NCBI RefSeq assembly: GCF_900095225.1
Contig: NZ_LT607427.1
Coordinates: 45,185 to 109,184 of the forward strand
Source: Pseudomonas sp. UMAB-08
GTDB lineage: Bacteria > Pseudomonadota > Gammaproteobacteria > Pseudomonadales > Pseudomonadaceae
Length of the DNA: 64,000 nucleotides
Reading direction: 5' to 3'
This document shows, piece by piece, positions 23,081-32,512 of the stretch. The stretch's first letter is position 1. Every line of letters starts with the position of its first letter. Under the pieces are notes generated by a model, which worked only from the letters and a program-made list of their open reading frames with translations, was not told the origin of the DNA and made no database searches. The translations under genes were made by a program, and so were the position numbers.

Positions 23081-24034
23081 GTGAGCGATATTCCAGAGGC
23101 ATCGGCCGACAGCCGTACCGATAACTGGCAGTTGCAGCAAATCGTCAACCAATTGCGTACAGCCCGTGATGACTGGCGCACGCGTAATGGCCGTGTGAGT
23201 GGTGAGCATGGCGGTCGTGAACTGCCTTCACGAGCGGCCATGCGCGATATTCTCGAAGCGCTGTGTGGAGCGTTGTTCCCGATGCGCCTCGGCCCGGTGG
23301 ACTTGCGCGAAGAGAGCGAGGACTTCTACGTCGGCCATACCCTCGACGTGTCGCTCAATGCGCTGTTGGCGCAGGCTCGCCTGGAGCTGCGCTATGTGGC
23401 GCGTCAGCATGGCGAGAACGTCAGTGCTGCCGACACGCACGCGGTGCAGCTGATTCAGGATTTCGCCAGCGCCTTGCCGGTGATTCGCCGTTTGCTGGAC
23501 ACCGACGTACTGGCGGCCTATCACGGCGACCCGGCTGCGCGCAGCGTCGACGAAGTGTTGCTGTGCTATCCCGGCATTCTGGCGGTCATTCATCACCGCT
23601 TGGCGCACCACCTGTATCGCGCTGGTCTGCCGTTGCTGGCACGGATCAGTTCGGAGATTGCGCACTCGGCCACCGGCATCGACATCCACCCCGGCGCGCA
23701 GATCGGCCAGAGCTTCTTTATCGATCACGGGACAGGTGTGGTCATCGGCGAAACCGCGATCATCGGCGAACGTGTGCGCATCTATCAGGCTGTGACCTTG
23801 GGCGCGAAACGCTTCCCGGCGGACGAAGACGGTCAATTGCAAAAAGGCCACGCCCGTCACCCGATAGTCGAAGACGACGTGGTGATCTATGCCGGCGCGA
23901 CCATTCTTGGGCGCATCACCATCGGTGAAGGCTCGACCATCGGCGGCAACGTCTGGCTGACCCGCAGCGTTCCGGCGGGCTGCAACCTGACTCAGGCCAA
24001 CCTGTTGCAACAGGATGATGGGTGTCAGAAGTAG
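23081..24034 (+). CDS. Serine O-acetyltransferase (EpsC/CysE type)
   Basis: The 317-residue enzyme uses GTG 23081, eight bases after AAGGAG (23067-23072); GTG 23075 and 23009 are poorer. The N-terminal helical half is followed by a left-handed beta-helix of hexapeptide repeats (GIDIHPGAQIGQSFFIDHGT, GVVIGETAIIGERVRIYQAV, LGRITIGEGSTIGGNVWLTR). His in DHGTG is catalytic. It makes O-acetylserine for cysteine synthesis, in keeping with the sulfur genes before it. It is divergent from dcyD. Confidence 0.9.
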   Translation: MSDIPEASADSRTDNWQLQQIVNQLRTARDDWRTRNGRVSGEHGGRELPSRAAMRDILEALCGALFPMRLGPVDLREESEDFYVGHTLDVSLNALLAQARLELRYVARQHGENVSAADTHAVQLIQDFASALPVIRRLLDTDVLAAYHGDPAARSVDEVLLCYPGILAVIHHRLAHHLYRAGLPLLARISSEIAHSATGIDIHPGAQIGQSFFIDHGTGVVIGETAIIGERVRIYQAVTLGAKRFPADEDGQLQKGHARHPIVEDDVVIYAGATILGRITIGEGSTIGGNVWLTRSVPAGCNLTQANLLQQDDGCQK

Positions 24035-24057
24035 GGCTTGATCACACCCATAGAATC

Positions 24058-24086
24058 TCCCACAGAGATTGCGATCTTCTGTGGGA
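24058..24086. repeat. Inverted repeat after the serine acetyltransferase gene
   Basis: TCCCACAGA (24058-24066) and TCTGTGGGA (24078-24086) form a perfect 9-bp stem with an 11-base loop. There is no T-run. Probably a REP-like hairpin serving as transcript end. Confidence 0.6.
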
Positions 24087-24169
24087 ACGATCAGTGCCCT
24101 CCATGCGTCAGACCTCCATGCCAAGCGAGCGGCAACCCGCCTGCGATTAGTCCTCGCGGGGCCATTCAT

Positions 24170-24199
24170 GTTTAACTTGACCGTTCGTTCAAGTTAAAC
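24170..24199. promoter_or_regulatory. Palindromic site upstream of the BCCT transporter, possible TetR-type operator
   Basis: GTTTAACTTGA (24170-24180) and TCAAGTTAAAC (24189-24199) form a perfect 11-bp inverted repeat with an 8-bp spacer, 90 bp before the BCCT start. BetI, a TetR-type regulator, controls choline uptake genes through palindromes, so BetI or a relative is a candidate; this is inference. Confidence 0.5.
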
Positions 24200-24289
24200 C
24201 CGGTGGTTCGCTGCCCGCTCACAACAGGAGGCTTACCCCTTGAGTTCGTTTTTCCCCGTTACTTCCCTCTTCCATGAGGCGCAGTCCTT

Positions 24290-26290
24290 ATGAGTGCGCC
24301 CACCCCGCAGGTCAGCAGCCAGGTCCGGATGAATCCGCCGGTTTTTTACTTTGCGGCGGGTTTTATTCTGCTGTTCGGGCTGCTGGTGATTGTCTTTCCG
24401 CAACGCTCCGGCGAGTGGTTGCTGGCGGCGCAAAACTGGGCGGCCAACACGGTTGGCTGGTATTACATGCTGGCGATGACCCTGTATCTGGTCTTCGTGG
24501 TGGTCACCGCGTTGTCTGGCTACGGCAAGATCAAGCTCGGTGCCGACCACGACGAACCCGAGTTCAGCTATTTGTCCTGGGCCGGCATGTTGTTCGCCGC
24601 GGGGATCAGCATCACCCTGTTCTTCTTTTGCGTTTCAGAACCTCTGACCCACATGCTGCAACCGCCGCAGGGCGAGGGTGGTACCACCGAGTCGGCGCGA
24701 CAGGCCATGCAGCTGCTGTTTCTGCATTGGGGTTTGCACGGTTGGGGGGTGTTCGCGTTTGTCGGCATGGCGCTGGCGTATTTCGCCTATCGACACAATT
24801 TGCCGCTGGCCTTGCGCTCGGCGCTGTATCCACTGATCGGCAAGCGCATCAACGGCCCGATTGGTTATGCGGTGGATGGTTTCGGCATTATCGCCACGGT
24901 GTTCGGGCTGGGCGCTGACATGGGCTTTGGCGTACTTCACCTTAATTCAGGCCTCGACTACCTGTTCGGTGTGCCGCATACCCAATGGATTCAGGTGGGG
25001 TTGATCACCCTGATGATGGGCGCGGCGATTCTGGTGGCCATCGCGGGCGTGGACAAGGGCGTGCGGGTCATGTCCGACATCAACATGTTGCTGGCCTGCG
25101 CGCTGCTGCTGTTCGTGTTGTTCGCGGGCCCCACCCAGCATTTGCTGAACACGCTGGTGCAGAACATCGGTGATTATCTGGGCGCGTTGCCCACCAAGAG
25201 TTTCGATGTCTATGCCTACGACAAAACCGGCGACTGGCTGGGTAGCTGGACGGTGTTTTATTGGGCGTGGTGGATCGCGTGGTCGCCCTTTGTCGGGCTG
25301 TTTATTGCGCGTATTTCTCGTGGCCGCACCATCCGTGAGTTCGTCTGCGGCGTGCTCCTGATTCCGCTGGGTTTCACTTTGGCCTGGATGTCGATTTTCG
25401 GTAACAGCGCCATCGACCAGGTGCTCAATCACGGCATGGTCGCGCTCGGGCAGTCAGCCATCGACGACCCTTCGATGACCCTCTACCTGCTGCTGGAAAA
25501 CTACCCCTGGAGCAAAACCGTCATTGCCGTGACGGTGTTCATCAGCTTTGTGTTCTTCGTCACCTCGGCGGATTCCGGCACCGTGGTGCTGTCGACTCTG
25601 TCCGCGCGCGGCGGGAGTGCCGACGAGGACGGACCGAAATGGCTGCGGGTGTTCTGGGGCGTGGCGACGGCGTTGATCACCAGCGGGTTGTTGTTTGCCG
25701 GCAGTATCGATTCGCTGAAATCGGCGGTGGTGCTGACGTCGCTGCCGTTCTCGCTGATTCTGTTGTTGATGATGTGGGGGCTGCACAAGGCTTTCTATCT
25801 AGAGTCGCAGCGGCAAATTGCCCAGCTGCATTCGCTGGCGCCGGTGTCCGGTTCGCGCCTTGGGCGTGGCGGATGGCGACAGCGCTTGACCCAGGCGGTG
25901 CATTTTCCGTCACGCGACGAGGTTTATCGTTTCCTTGAGCAGACGGTGCGTCCTGCCATTGAAGAGGTCACGGCGGTGTTCGTCGAGAAGGGCCTGAAGG
26001 TGGTGACCCAACCCGATCCGAGCAACGACAGTGTCAGTCTGGAAGTCGGCCACGGCGAAGAGCGTCCGTTCATCTATCACGTGATGATGCGCGGTTATTT
26101 CACGCCGACCTTTGCTCGCGCCGGCATGGGTTCGAAAGGCATGAACAATCGGCGTTACTACCGCGCCGAAGTTCACTTGAGTGAAGGCAGCCAGGATTAC
26201 GATCTGGTCGGCTACACCAAGGAGCAGGTGATCAACGACATTCTCGACCAGTACGAGCGGCACTTGCAGTTCCTGCACTTGGTGCGCTGA
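24290..26290 (+). CDS. BCCT-family choline/betaine/carnitine transporter (BetT-like)
   Basis: The 666-residue protein has twelve hydrophobic segments. The BCCT substrate region is present: WGLHGWGVFAFVGMALAYFA and FYWAWWIAWSPFVGLFIARI, the Trp-rich segment of TM8. The cytosolic C-terminal tail of about 150 residues is long, as in BetT-type members where it takes part in osmotic control. It imports choline or another quaternary ammonium compound with Na+ or H+. No bet genes lie beside it. It is preceded by a perfect palindrome (24170-24199). Confidence 0.93.
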   Translation: MSAPTPQVSSQVRMNPPVFYFAAGFILLFGLLVIVFPQRSGEWLLAAQNWAANTVGWYYMLAMTLYLVFVVVTALSGYGKIKLGADHDEPEFSYLSWAGMLFAAGISITLFFFCVSEPLTHMLQPPQGEGGTTESARQAMQLLFLHWGLHGWGVFAFVGMALAYFAYRHNLPLALRSALYPLIGKRINGPIGYAVDGFGIIATVFGLGADMGFGVLHLNSGLDYLFGVPHTQWIQVGLITLMMGAAILVAIAGVDKGVRVMSDINMLLACALLLFVLFAGPTQHLLNTLVQNIGDYLGALPTKSFDVYAYDKTGDWLGSWTVFYWAWWIAWSPFVGLFIARISRGRTIREFVCGVLLIPLGFTLAWMSIFGNSAIDQVLNHGMVALGQSAIDDPSMTLYLLLENYPWSKTVIAVTVFISFVFFVTSADSGTVVLSTLSARGGSADEDGPKWLRVFWGVATALITSGLLFAGSIDSLKSAVVLTSLPFSLILLLMMWGLHKAFYLESQRQIAQLHSLAPVSGSRLGRGGWRQRLTQAVHFPSRDEVYRFLEQTVRPAIEEVTAVFVEKGLKVVTQPDPSNDSVSLEVGHGEERPFIYHVMMRGYFTPTFARAGMGSKGMNNRRYYRAEVHLSEGSQDYDLVGYTKEQVINDILDQYERHLQFLHLVR

Positions 26291-26325
26291 GGCAAAAAAC
26301 GCCTGAATGCCCTGATGATCGGGCT

Positions 26326-27093
26326 TCAGGCCAGCCCGCCGTTGGCGCGCAAAATCTGCCCGTTGACCCAGCCAGCGTCCGGGCCAACGAGGAATGAGAC
26401 GACGTTGGCGATGTCTTCGGGCTGACCCAGACGTTGCAACGGTGGCATCTTGGCGAACTGCTGGATCTGCTCTTCGCTTTTACCGTGCAGGAACAGCTCA
26501 GTCGCAACGGGCCCAGGCGCGACGGCGTTGACGGTGATGCTGCGGCCGCGCAGTTCTTTGGCGAACACATGGGTGAAGGATTCGACGGCCGCTTTGGTGG
26601 CGTTGTAGATCGCGTAGCCCGGAAGTTTCAGCGCCAGGGCGGTGCTGGAGAAGTTGACGATACGACCGCCGTCATTCATCCGTGTACCGGCTTCACGCAG
26701 GGTGTTGAAGGTGCCGCGCGTGTTGATCCCGAAGGTCTGTTCGAACAGCTCGTCGCTGGTGTCGGCCAAGGGAGTGGGATTCATCACGCCAGCGTTATTG
26801 ACCAGCACGTCGACGCGGCCCAGTTGCTGTTCGGTCACGTCGAACAGCGTGCGCACGTCGGCAGCGTTCGACACATCGGCCTTGATGGCGACGGCCTGAC
26901 CGCCGCTGGCGACGATCCGGGCGACCAAGGTATCGGCTTCGGCAGCGCTGTTAGCGTAGTTGACGGCAATGGCGAAGCCGTCGGCAGCCAGACGTTTGGC
27001 GATTTCAGCGCCAATGCCGCGTGATGCGCCGGTAACGATGGCGACTTTGCGCGCGGGAGTGTGAGTGGCCTGGTTCTGAGTAGTAGGGATCAT
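26326..27093 (-). CDS. Short-chain dehydrogenase/reductase
   Basis: The 255-residue SDR starts at ATG 27091-27093 behind AGGAGG. It shows the cofactor motif TGASRGIG, NNAGV, catalytic Ser in VNFSSTAL and YAIYNATK (Tyr and Lys). The Asn-rich position after strand 2 (VNYANS) suggests NADP(H) preference. This is a full-length classical SDR of 3-oxoacyl-ACP reductase type; the substrate is unknown. It stands alone between the BCCT transporter and a divergent aldo/keto reductase. Confidence 0.88.
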   Translation of the reverse strand: MIPTTQNQATHTPARKVAIVTGASRGIGAEIAKRLAADGFAIAVNYANSAAEADTLVARIVASGGQAVAIKADVSNAADVRTLFDVTEQQLGRVDVLVNNAGVMNPTPLADTSDELFEQTFGINTRGTFNTLREAGTRMNDGGRIVNFSSTALALKLPGYAIYNATKAAVESFTHVFAKELRGRSITVNAVAPGPVATELFLHGKSEEQIQQFAKMPPLQRLGQPEDIANVVSFLVGPDAGWVNGQILRANGGLA

Positions 27094-27362
27094 GCGGCAC
27101 CTCCTGACTGAATGTGGTTGTAGATTCACATGTTTATTCAGGGCGATAAATGGCCGTAAATTGCCTTTACTGTTCAATAAATCTCAACAATAAAGCGCCA
27201 TGCTGGACATCTTGATTAGTCGGACTATTGAGTGTCGGGCGCTTGCGCGTATGCTCGGCCAACTCGACTGGCTCAGATGAAGCGATCAGTGCGCATAGAA
27301 AGCAGGAACTGCGAGCTGCTTTCAGGGGTCGCACCCATGCACCTTTAACGAAAGAGGATTCG

Positions 27363-28400
27363 ATGACTTATATCGCTGCCGAAAACCGTTATGAATCCAT
27401 TCCGTACCGCCGCGTCGGCCGTAGCGGCCTGGTTTTGCCGGCCTTGTCCCTCGGGCTTTGGCACAACTTCGGCGATAGCACGCCGATGGACACCCAGCGT
27501 TCACTGCTGCGCACCGCGTTCGATCTGGGCATCAACCACTTCGATCTGGCCAACAACTATGGCCCGCCCTATGGCAGCGCCGAGATCAACTTCGGTCGTC
27601 TGCTGCGCGAAGACTTCAAGCATTACCGAGATGAGCTGATCATCTCCAGCAAAGCCGGTTGGGACATGTGGCCGGGGCCTTATGGTCAGGGCGGCGGCTC
27701 GCGCAAATACGTGCTGGCCAGCCTAGATCAGAGCTTGCAGCGCATGGGCCTCGATTACGTCGATATCTTTTATTCGCACCGCTTCGACACGCTGACCCCG
27801 CTGGAAGAAACCGCCAGCGCCCTGGCAACCGCCGTGCAGCAAGGCAAGGCCCTGTACATCGGCATCTCGTCTTATTCCGGGGCGAAAACCCGCGAAATGG
27901 CGGCGTTGCTCAAAGAATGGAAAGTGCCGCTGTTGATTCATCAACCGGCTTACAACCTGCTCAACCGCTGGGTCGAAAAGGACCTGCTGGACGCCACCGA
28001 AGAACTCGGCGCAGGGGTGATCGCCTTTACGGCGCTGGCGCAAGGTTTGTTGACCGACAAATACCTGAATGGCGTGCCGAAGGATTCGCGGGTCAATCGC
28101 CCGGGCGGTGGGTCATTGCAGGCGTCGCACCTGTCCGAGAGCAACATCGCTCACGTGCGTGCCCTCAATGAAATCGCCCAGCGTCGTGGCCAGAGCCTGG
28201 CGCAAATGGCGCTGGCCTGGACCCTGCGTGATCCACGCGTGACCTCGGCGCTGATCGGCGCCAGTCACCCGGAGCAAATCATCGAAAACGTTGGCGCCTT
28301 GAAAAACCTGACGTTCAGTAGCGAAGAACTGGCCGAAATCGACCGCTTCGCTGTTGAAGGCGGGATCAATCTTTGGGAAAAACCGTCGACTGATCAGTAG
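27363..28400 (+). CDS. Aldo/keto reductase, YghZ/GAP-reductase type
   Basis: The 345-residue enzyme starts at ATG 27363 behind GAGGA. Catalytic tetrad residues are visible: Asp in FDLANNYGPP, Tyr in the same segment, Lys in ISSKAGW and His in IFYSHRFD. The sequence strongly resembles E. coli YghZ (L-glyceraldehyde-3-phosphate reductase, AKR14), including GPYGQGGGSRKYV. It probably detoxifies small aldehydes with NADPH. Confidence 0.9.
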   Translation: MTYIAAENRYESIPYRRVGRSGLVLPALSLGLWHNFGDSTPMDTQRSLLRTAFDLGINHFDLANNYGPPYGSAEINFGRLLREDFKHYRDELIISSKAGWDMWPGPYGQGGGSRKYVLASLDQSLQRMGLDYVDIFYSHRFDTLTPLEETASALATAVQQGKALYIGISSYSGAKTREMAALLKEWKVPLLIHQPAYNLLNRWVEKDLLDATEELGAGVIAFTALAQGLLTDKYLNGVPKDSRVNRPGGGSLQASHLSESNIAHVRALNEIAQRRGQSLAQMALAWTLRDPRVTSALIGASHPEQIIENVGALKNLTFSSEELAEIDRFAVEGGINLWEKPSTDQ

Positions 28401-28408
28401 CGGGGATT

Positions 28409-28439
28409 GTGTAGCGGTGTGTCTGACACACCGCTACAC
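28409..28439. terminator. Perfect 15-bp hairpin between convergent genes
   Basis: GTGTAGCGGTGTGTC (28409-28423) and its exact complement (28425-28439) lie between the aldo/keto reductase stop and the convergent ntrC stop. There is no T-run; it may be a shared transcript end or a repeat element. Confidence 0.55.
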
Positions 28440-28503
28440 CTGCTTCCCGAATGAATTCGTTCCCACAGAGACTAAGAACCCTCTGCAGGAGCATGGTCAC
28501 AAC

Positions 28504-29940
28504 TCAGGCGTCGTCGCCTTCGTCCTCGTCGCCGCCGTCGACCTTCATCCCCAATTCCTTGATCTTGCGGGTCAAGGTGTTGCGGCCCCAGCCCAGCAAC
28601 ACGGCGGCATCGCGACGGCGGCCAGCGGTGTGCTTGAGGGCGGTTTCGATCATGATCCGCTCGAACGTCGGCACCGCGCTGTCCAGCAGGCTGGACTGAC
28701 CACGTGCCAGCGCCTGATCGGCCCATTGGCGCAACGCATGTTCCCAGTTGGTAACCGGTGCGGCGTCATGCGGCAGGCTAAGCAGCTCCGGCGGCAGGTC
28801 GCTGATGTGCACCTCGCGCCCGGACGCCATGACGGTGATCCAGCGGCAGGTGTTTTCCAGCTGACGGACGTTGCCCGGCCATGGCAGGTGCTTGAGGTAT
28901 TCCTCGGTTTCGGCTTTGAGCAGTTTCGGCTCGACCGACAGCTCTTGCGCGGCACGGGCGAGGAAGTGCTTGGCCAGGGTCGGAATGTCTTCGCGACGGT
29001 CGGACATCCGTGGAATGTGGATGCGGATCACGTTGAGGCGGTGGAACAAGTCCTCACGGAATTTACCCGCTTGCACCAGAATTTCCAGGTTCTGGTGAGT
29101 CGCGGCGATGATGCGTACATCGACCTTGACCGGGGTATGCCCACCCACACGGTAGAACTCGCCATCAGCCAGTACCCGCAGCAAGCGCGTCTGGGTGTCT
29201 GCCGGCATATCGCCGATTTCATCAAGGAACAGCGTGCCGCCGTCCGCTTGTTCGAAACGGCCGCGGCGCAGGTTGGCCGCGCCGGTAAAGGCGCCTTTTT
29301 CGTGGCCGAACAGTTCGGACTCCATCAAGTCCTTAGGAATCGCTGCCATGTTCAACGCAATGAACGGCGACGCGGCGCGCGGGCTGTGGCGGTGCAATGC
29401 GTGGGCGACCAGTTCTTTACCGGTGCCGGACTCGCCGTTGATCAGCACGGTGATGTTGGAATGGCTCAGACGCCCGATGGCGCGAAACACTTCCTGCATC
29501 GCCGGTGCTTCACCGATGATTTCCGGGGTTCGGGTCAGGGTTGGCACAACCTGCATGCCTTGTTGTTCCTGGGCATGCTGATTGGCGCGTTTGACCAGCG
29601 ATACGGCCTCATCGACATCGAACGGCTTGGGCAGGTATTCGAATGCACCGCCTTGATACGACGCTACCGCGCTGTCGAGATCCGAATGCGCGGTCATGAT
29701 GATGACCGGCAAGCGCGGATGCAGTTCGCGGATTCGGGCCAGCAACTCCAGGCCACTGGCGCCCGGCATACGAATGTCGGAAATGATCACATCAGGCTGC
29801 TGGCGGGCCAGGCGGCTCATCACTCCATCGGCGCTGTCGAAGCTTTGCGTGGTCATGCCTTCTTGTTGCAGGGCTTTTTCCAGCACCCAGCGGATAGAAC
29901 GGTCGTCATCGACGATCCATACAGTTTCACTACGGCTCAT
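28504..29940 (-). CDS. ntrC: Nitrogen regulation response regulator NtrC
   Basis: The 478-residue protein has a receiver domain (VWIVDDD, phospho-Asp in DVIISDIRMPG), an AAA+ domain with Walker A GESGTGKE, intact loop GAFTGA, Walker B GGTLFLDEIGDM, and a C-terminal Fis-type HTH (GRRRDAAVLLGWGRNTLTRK) followed by an acidic tail. It activates sigma-54 promoters such as glnA when nitrogen is short. The start overlaps the ntrB stop by four bases. It serves as an intact comparison for the degenerate AAA+ protein at 4074. Confidence 0.97.
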   Translation of the reverse strand: MSRSETVWIVDDDRSIRWVLEKALQQEGMTTQSFDSADGVMSRLARQQPDVIISDIRMPGASGLELLARIRELHPRLPVIIMTAHSDLDSAVASYQGGAFEYLPKPFDVDEAVSLVKRANQHAQEQQGMQVVPTLTRTPEIIGEAPAMQEVFRAIGRLSHSNITVLINGESGTGKELVAHALHRHSPRAASPFIALNMAAIPKDLMESELFGHEKGAFTGAANLRRGRFEQADGGTLFLDEIGDMPADTQTRLLRVLADGEFYRVGGHTPVKVDVRIIAATHQNLEILVQAGKFREDLFHRLNVIRIHIPRMSDRREDIPTLAKHFLARAAQELSVEPKLLKAETEEYLKHLPWPGNVRQLENTCRWITVMASGREVHISDLPPELLSLPHDAAPVTNWEHALRQWADQALARGQSSLLDSAVPTFERIMIETALKHTAGRRRDAAVLLGWGRNTLTRKIKELGMKVDGGDEDEGDDA

Positions 29941-31022
29941 GTCGACGCGGCTCCTTGTTCTAGCGGCAGGAAGATCGAGAAGGTGGTATGGCCAGGATGG
30001 CTGTCACACTCGATCAGGCCCTGATGCTGACTGATGATGTTCTGGGTAATCGCGAGGCCGAGCCCGGTGCCATCTGGGCGGCCGCTGACCATGGGGTAAA
30101 AAATGGTTTCCTGAAGCTCGGCCGGAATGCCCGGGCCGTTGTCGATGATCTCGATCTTGCACACCAGGCGGTGGCGAACGTGGCCTATGGTGAACTGGCG
30201 CAAGGCGCGGGTGCGCAGGCTGATCCGGCCCAGGCGCAGCTCGTTCTGACCACTGATGGCCTGCATGGCGTTGCGTACGATGTTGAGGACGGCCTGAATC
30301 ATTTGCTCGCGGTCGATCAATACGTCCGGGATGCTCGGGTCGTAATCGCGCACCAAGGTGATGCAACCCTGGCTTTCGGCATCGACCAGGCTGCACACGC
30401 GCTCCAGGACCTCATGCACATTGGTCATTGCCAGCGAAGGCAATTTGTTGGAACCCAGCATGCGGTCGACCAGGTTACGCAGGCGGTCGGCTTCTTCGAT
30501 GATGACGTTGGTGTAATCCTTGAGGCTCTCTTCAGGCAGCTCCCGCGCCAGCAGTTGGGCGGCGCCGCGAATCCCGCCGAGCGGGTTCTTGATTTCGTGG
30601 GCCAGGCCGCGCACCAGCATTTTGGTGGTTTCCTGCTTGGACAGCTGAGCCTCTTCCTTGGTAATTCGCAGCAAGCGATCACGTGGGTGGACTTCCAGCA
30701 GGAGCATGGTCTCGCCGCCGCTGAGGATCGGCGTGACGGCGTAGTCGACGGTCAAGGTTTGCCCGGTCAACGCCGTGAGCATCGCTTCGCGCTTAGTGAA
30801 CGGGTGAGCCTGTTCGACAGCCTGCCGCAGCGAGTTCAGTGCTTCAGCCGATTCGGTGAACAGCTCGCTGATGAACTGTCCATGGCTGCGTTGGCCGCTG
30901 ATGGCCAGCAGCATTTCCGCTGCTGGATTCATGTACTCAAGACGCAGATTCGAGTTGAGTAGAATGGTGGCAGTGGTCAGGTTGTCGAGTAAAAGCCGGT
31001 GCAGCGCGTCACTGATAGTCAT
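29937..31022 (-). CDS. ntrB: Nitrogen regulation sensor histidine kinase NtrB
   Basis: The 361-residue kinase starts at ATG 31020-31022. It has an N-terminal PAS domain (LNSNLRLEYMNPAAEMLL), the H-box GLAHEIKNPLGGIRGAAQLL with the phosphorylated His, and N and G boxes (NIVRNAMQAI, IDNGPGIP, GTGLGLAITQN). There is no membrane segment, so it is cytosolic, regulated by PII. It controls NtrC, encoded next. Confidence 0.96.
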   Translation of the reverse strand: MTISDALHRLLLDNLTTATILLNSNLRLEYMNPAAEMLLAISGQRSHGQFISELFTESAEALNSLRQAVEQAHPFTKREAMLTALTGQTLTVDYAVTPILSGGETMLLLEVHPRDRLLRITKEEAQLSKQETTKMLVRGLAHEIKNPLGGIRGAAQLLARELPEESLKDYTNVIIEEADRLRNLVDRMLGSNKLPSLAMTNVHEVLERVCSLVDAESQGCITLVRDYDPSIPDVLIDREQMIQAVLNIVRNAMQAISGQNELRLGRISLRTRALRQFTIGHVRHRLVCKIEIIDNGPGIPAELQETIFYPMVSGRPDGTGLGLAITQNIISQHQGLIECDSHPGHTTFSIFLPLEQGAAST

Positions 31023-31315
31023 TACTTGTCGTTGACCTCTTTTGGCACATTGCAACCCCAGGCGGGCCCGGATCGCAGGCGCTGGTTGGTCTTCGCCAGC
31101 ATGGGTTTAGCCGCTGATACGGAACAGATAGTACGAATCTGCAAAAACCAAACCAAGGCTCCGAAAAGAAGCGCCAAACCCGCAAAATCGGGCTTTTTTC
31201 GGACATTGGGTCGTCTCGGGCCGCTCTCCGCAGGGATTTTCGAACCAAAATGGGTGGCGTCGTCGATCACGCTGCAAGCTATCGCACCAATATAGTGCCT
31301 TGCGCTGTTGAGTGG

Positions 31316-31957
31316 TCAGAAGAAAGGCAGGAGGCTGCTTTTTTTCTCTGCGGGCTTGTCAGCAAGGGCGCATTCGGGGCGTACGCCGTAATCCGCTTCT
31401 TTGCACGGCTGCGCCAGACGCTTTTGCGCCAGGGTGATGCGCAACATATGGAAGGGCTGGTTGGGTGTTCGCTCTACGATGCGATCCGTTTCATCCAGAA
31501 TTTCGACGGCCAACTGGTGCGTGCCGCGATCAATGTTAATCAGCGGGAACACCGGGCTGCGACCTGCTTGCCCGTACGGTTGGCCGTCGACCAGCAAGCG
31601 ATACGTGTGACCGTTCTGCAGGGCCGGGTCGTTGCTGACGCTGACGATCAGTTCGCCCGTCATGCTGCGCACCGTTGCGTCCGGCTCGGGCACCAGGATC
31701 CGCAGGAGTTGGTAGCGGAATATGGGCGCGGGTTTTGCGGGGGCGTGGGCTTTCTGCACGGCGTGCTTGCGTGGCTGGGAGCTCATGTTGCTGGGCGGGA
31801 TCTCGACGCGACGCGCGTTGCCAGGGTGCGCCTGGTCGGTGAACACCCGATTGCCTTGCGAATCGACGTAGGTATAGACATCGGCAGCTGCTGGCAACGC
31901 GATCAATAGCAGGCACAGCAATAAGAGGCTGCGCACAGGGTTTGGTCGGGAGGGCAT
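31316..31957 (-). CDS. DUF4124-domain secreted protein (first of a tandem pair)
   Basis: The 213-residue protein has a signal peptide (LLLLCLLLIALPAAADV) followed by the DUF4124 motif YTYVDSQGNRVFTDQAHPG, a linker rich in Pro, Lys and Ala, and a C-terminal beta-rich region (LIVSVSNDPALQNGHTYRLL, INIDRGTHQLAVEILD). It is a paralogue of the next gene, 1 bp upstream. Its role is unknown; the pair commonly sits between glnA and ntrB in Pseudomonas. Confidence 0.85.
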   Translation of the reverse strand: MPSRPNPVRSLLLLCLLLIALPAAADVYTYVDSQGNRVFTDQAHPGNARRVEIPPSNMSSQPRKHAVQKAHAPAKPAPIFRYQLLRILVPEPDATVRSMTGELIVSVSNDPALQNGHTYRLLVDGQPYGQAGRSPVFPLINIDRGTHQLAVEILDETDRIVERTPNQPFHMLRITLAQKRLAQPCKEADYGVRPECALADKPAEKKSSLLPFF

Positions 31958-31958
31958 C

Positions 31959-32483
31959 TTAAGGTTTACCGAGATGGACGCGCTGCACGGTGATCGTGAC
32001 GGTCGGGCTTTGCTGGATGATCTGCTGGTCGTTTATTACGCGGACCGCCAGGCTGTGTTCCCCTCGGTCAATGTTCACTACCTGGAGCCGTGGGACGTTG
32101 CTGGGTTGTCCGTAAGCGTTGCCGTCGAGCACCAGTTGCAAGAGGTGCCCGGGTTGCAGGCGCGGTTGCAGCTGGACGCCAATCGTGAAGGTGCCGTTGT
32201 TGGCGCGCAGTGCTTCATCGGTCGGCAGGTCACTCAGCGTCAGCACGCCATAGGCGTCGGATGACTGGCCCTGATTGGCGCTGGTTGTGGGGCTATTTTG
32301 CTGAGCGGCAGGCTTCTTGGTATCGACACTGTTCAGCGGCGGCAACTGCACGGTTTCACTTGGCGTGCCGTCGGGTGGTTGATTGCTGTAGGCGGGATTG
32401 CCATTGGCGTCGATGTATTTATATATCTGCGCTGCGGCGGGCAAGGCGATCAACAGCAGCAGAAATATAAGGCTTCGATGCAT
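31959..32483 (-). CDS. DUF4124-domain secreted protein (second of a tandem pair)
   Basis: The 174-residue paralogue starts at ATG 32481-32483 with a signal peptide (FLLLLIALPAAAQI). It has the DUF4124 stretch YKYIDANGNPAYSNQPPDG and a beta-rich C-terminus that matches its neighbour: LVLDGNAYGQPS against LLVDGQPYGQAG, and VNIDRGEHSLAVRVI against INIDRGTHQLAVEIL. The shared C-terminal module resembles a glycan- or protein-binding beta-sandwich, but this is inference. Confidence 0.85.
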   Translation of the reverse strand: MHRSLIFLLLLIALPAAAQIYKYIDANGNPAYSNQPPDGTPSETVQLPPLNSVDTKKPAAQQNSPTTSANQGQSSDAYGVLTLSDLPTDEALRANNGTFTIGVQLQPRLQPGHLLQLVLDGNAYGQPSNVPRLQVVNIDRGEHSLAVRVINDQQIIQQSPTVTITVQRVHLGKP

Positions 32484-32512
32484 GGAATCGTCCAATGGCA
32501 ATAGCGCGGGTT

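Noticed and set aside
28354..30024. 556-codon open frame on the plus strand opposite ntrC
   Set aside because: Antisense shadow; ntrC has all expected domains.
31179..31200. CCCG-N6-CGGG with T-run upstream of ntrB as a terminator
   Set aside because: It points along the plus strand where no gene precedes it, and the stem is only four base pairs.
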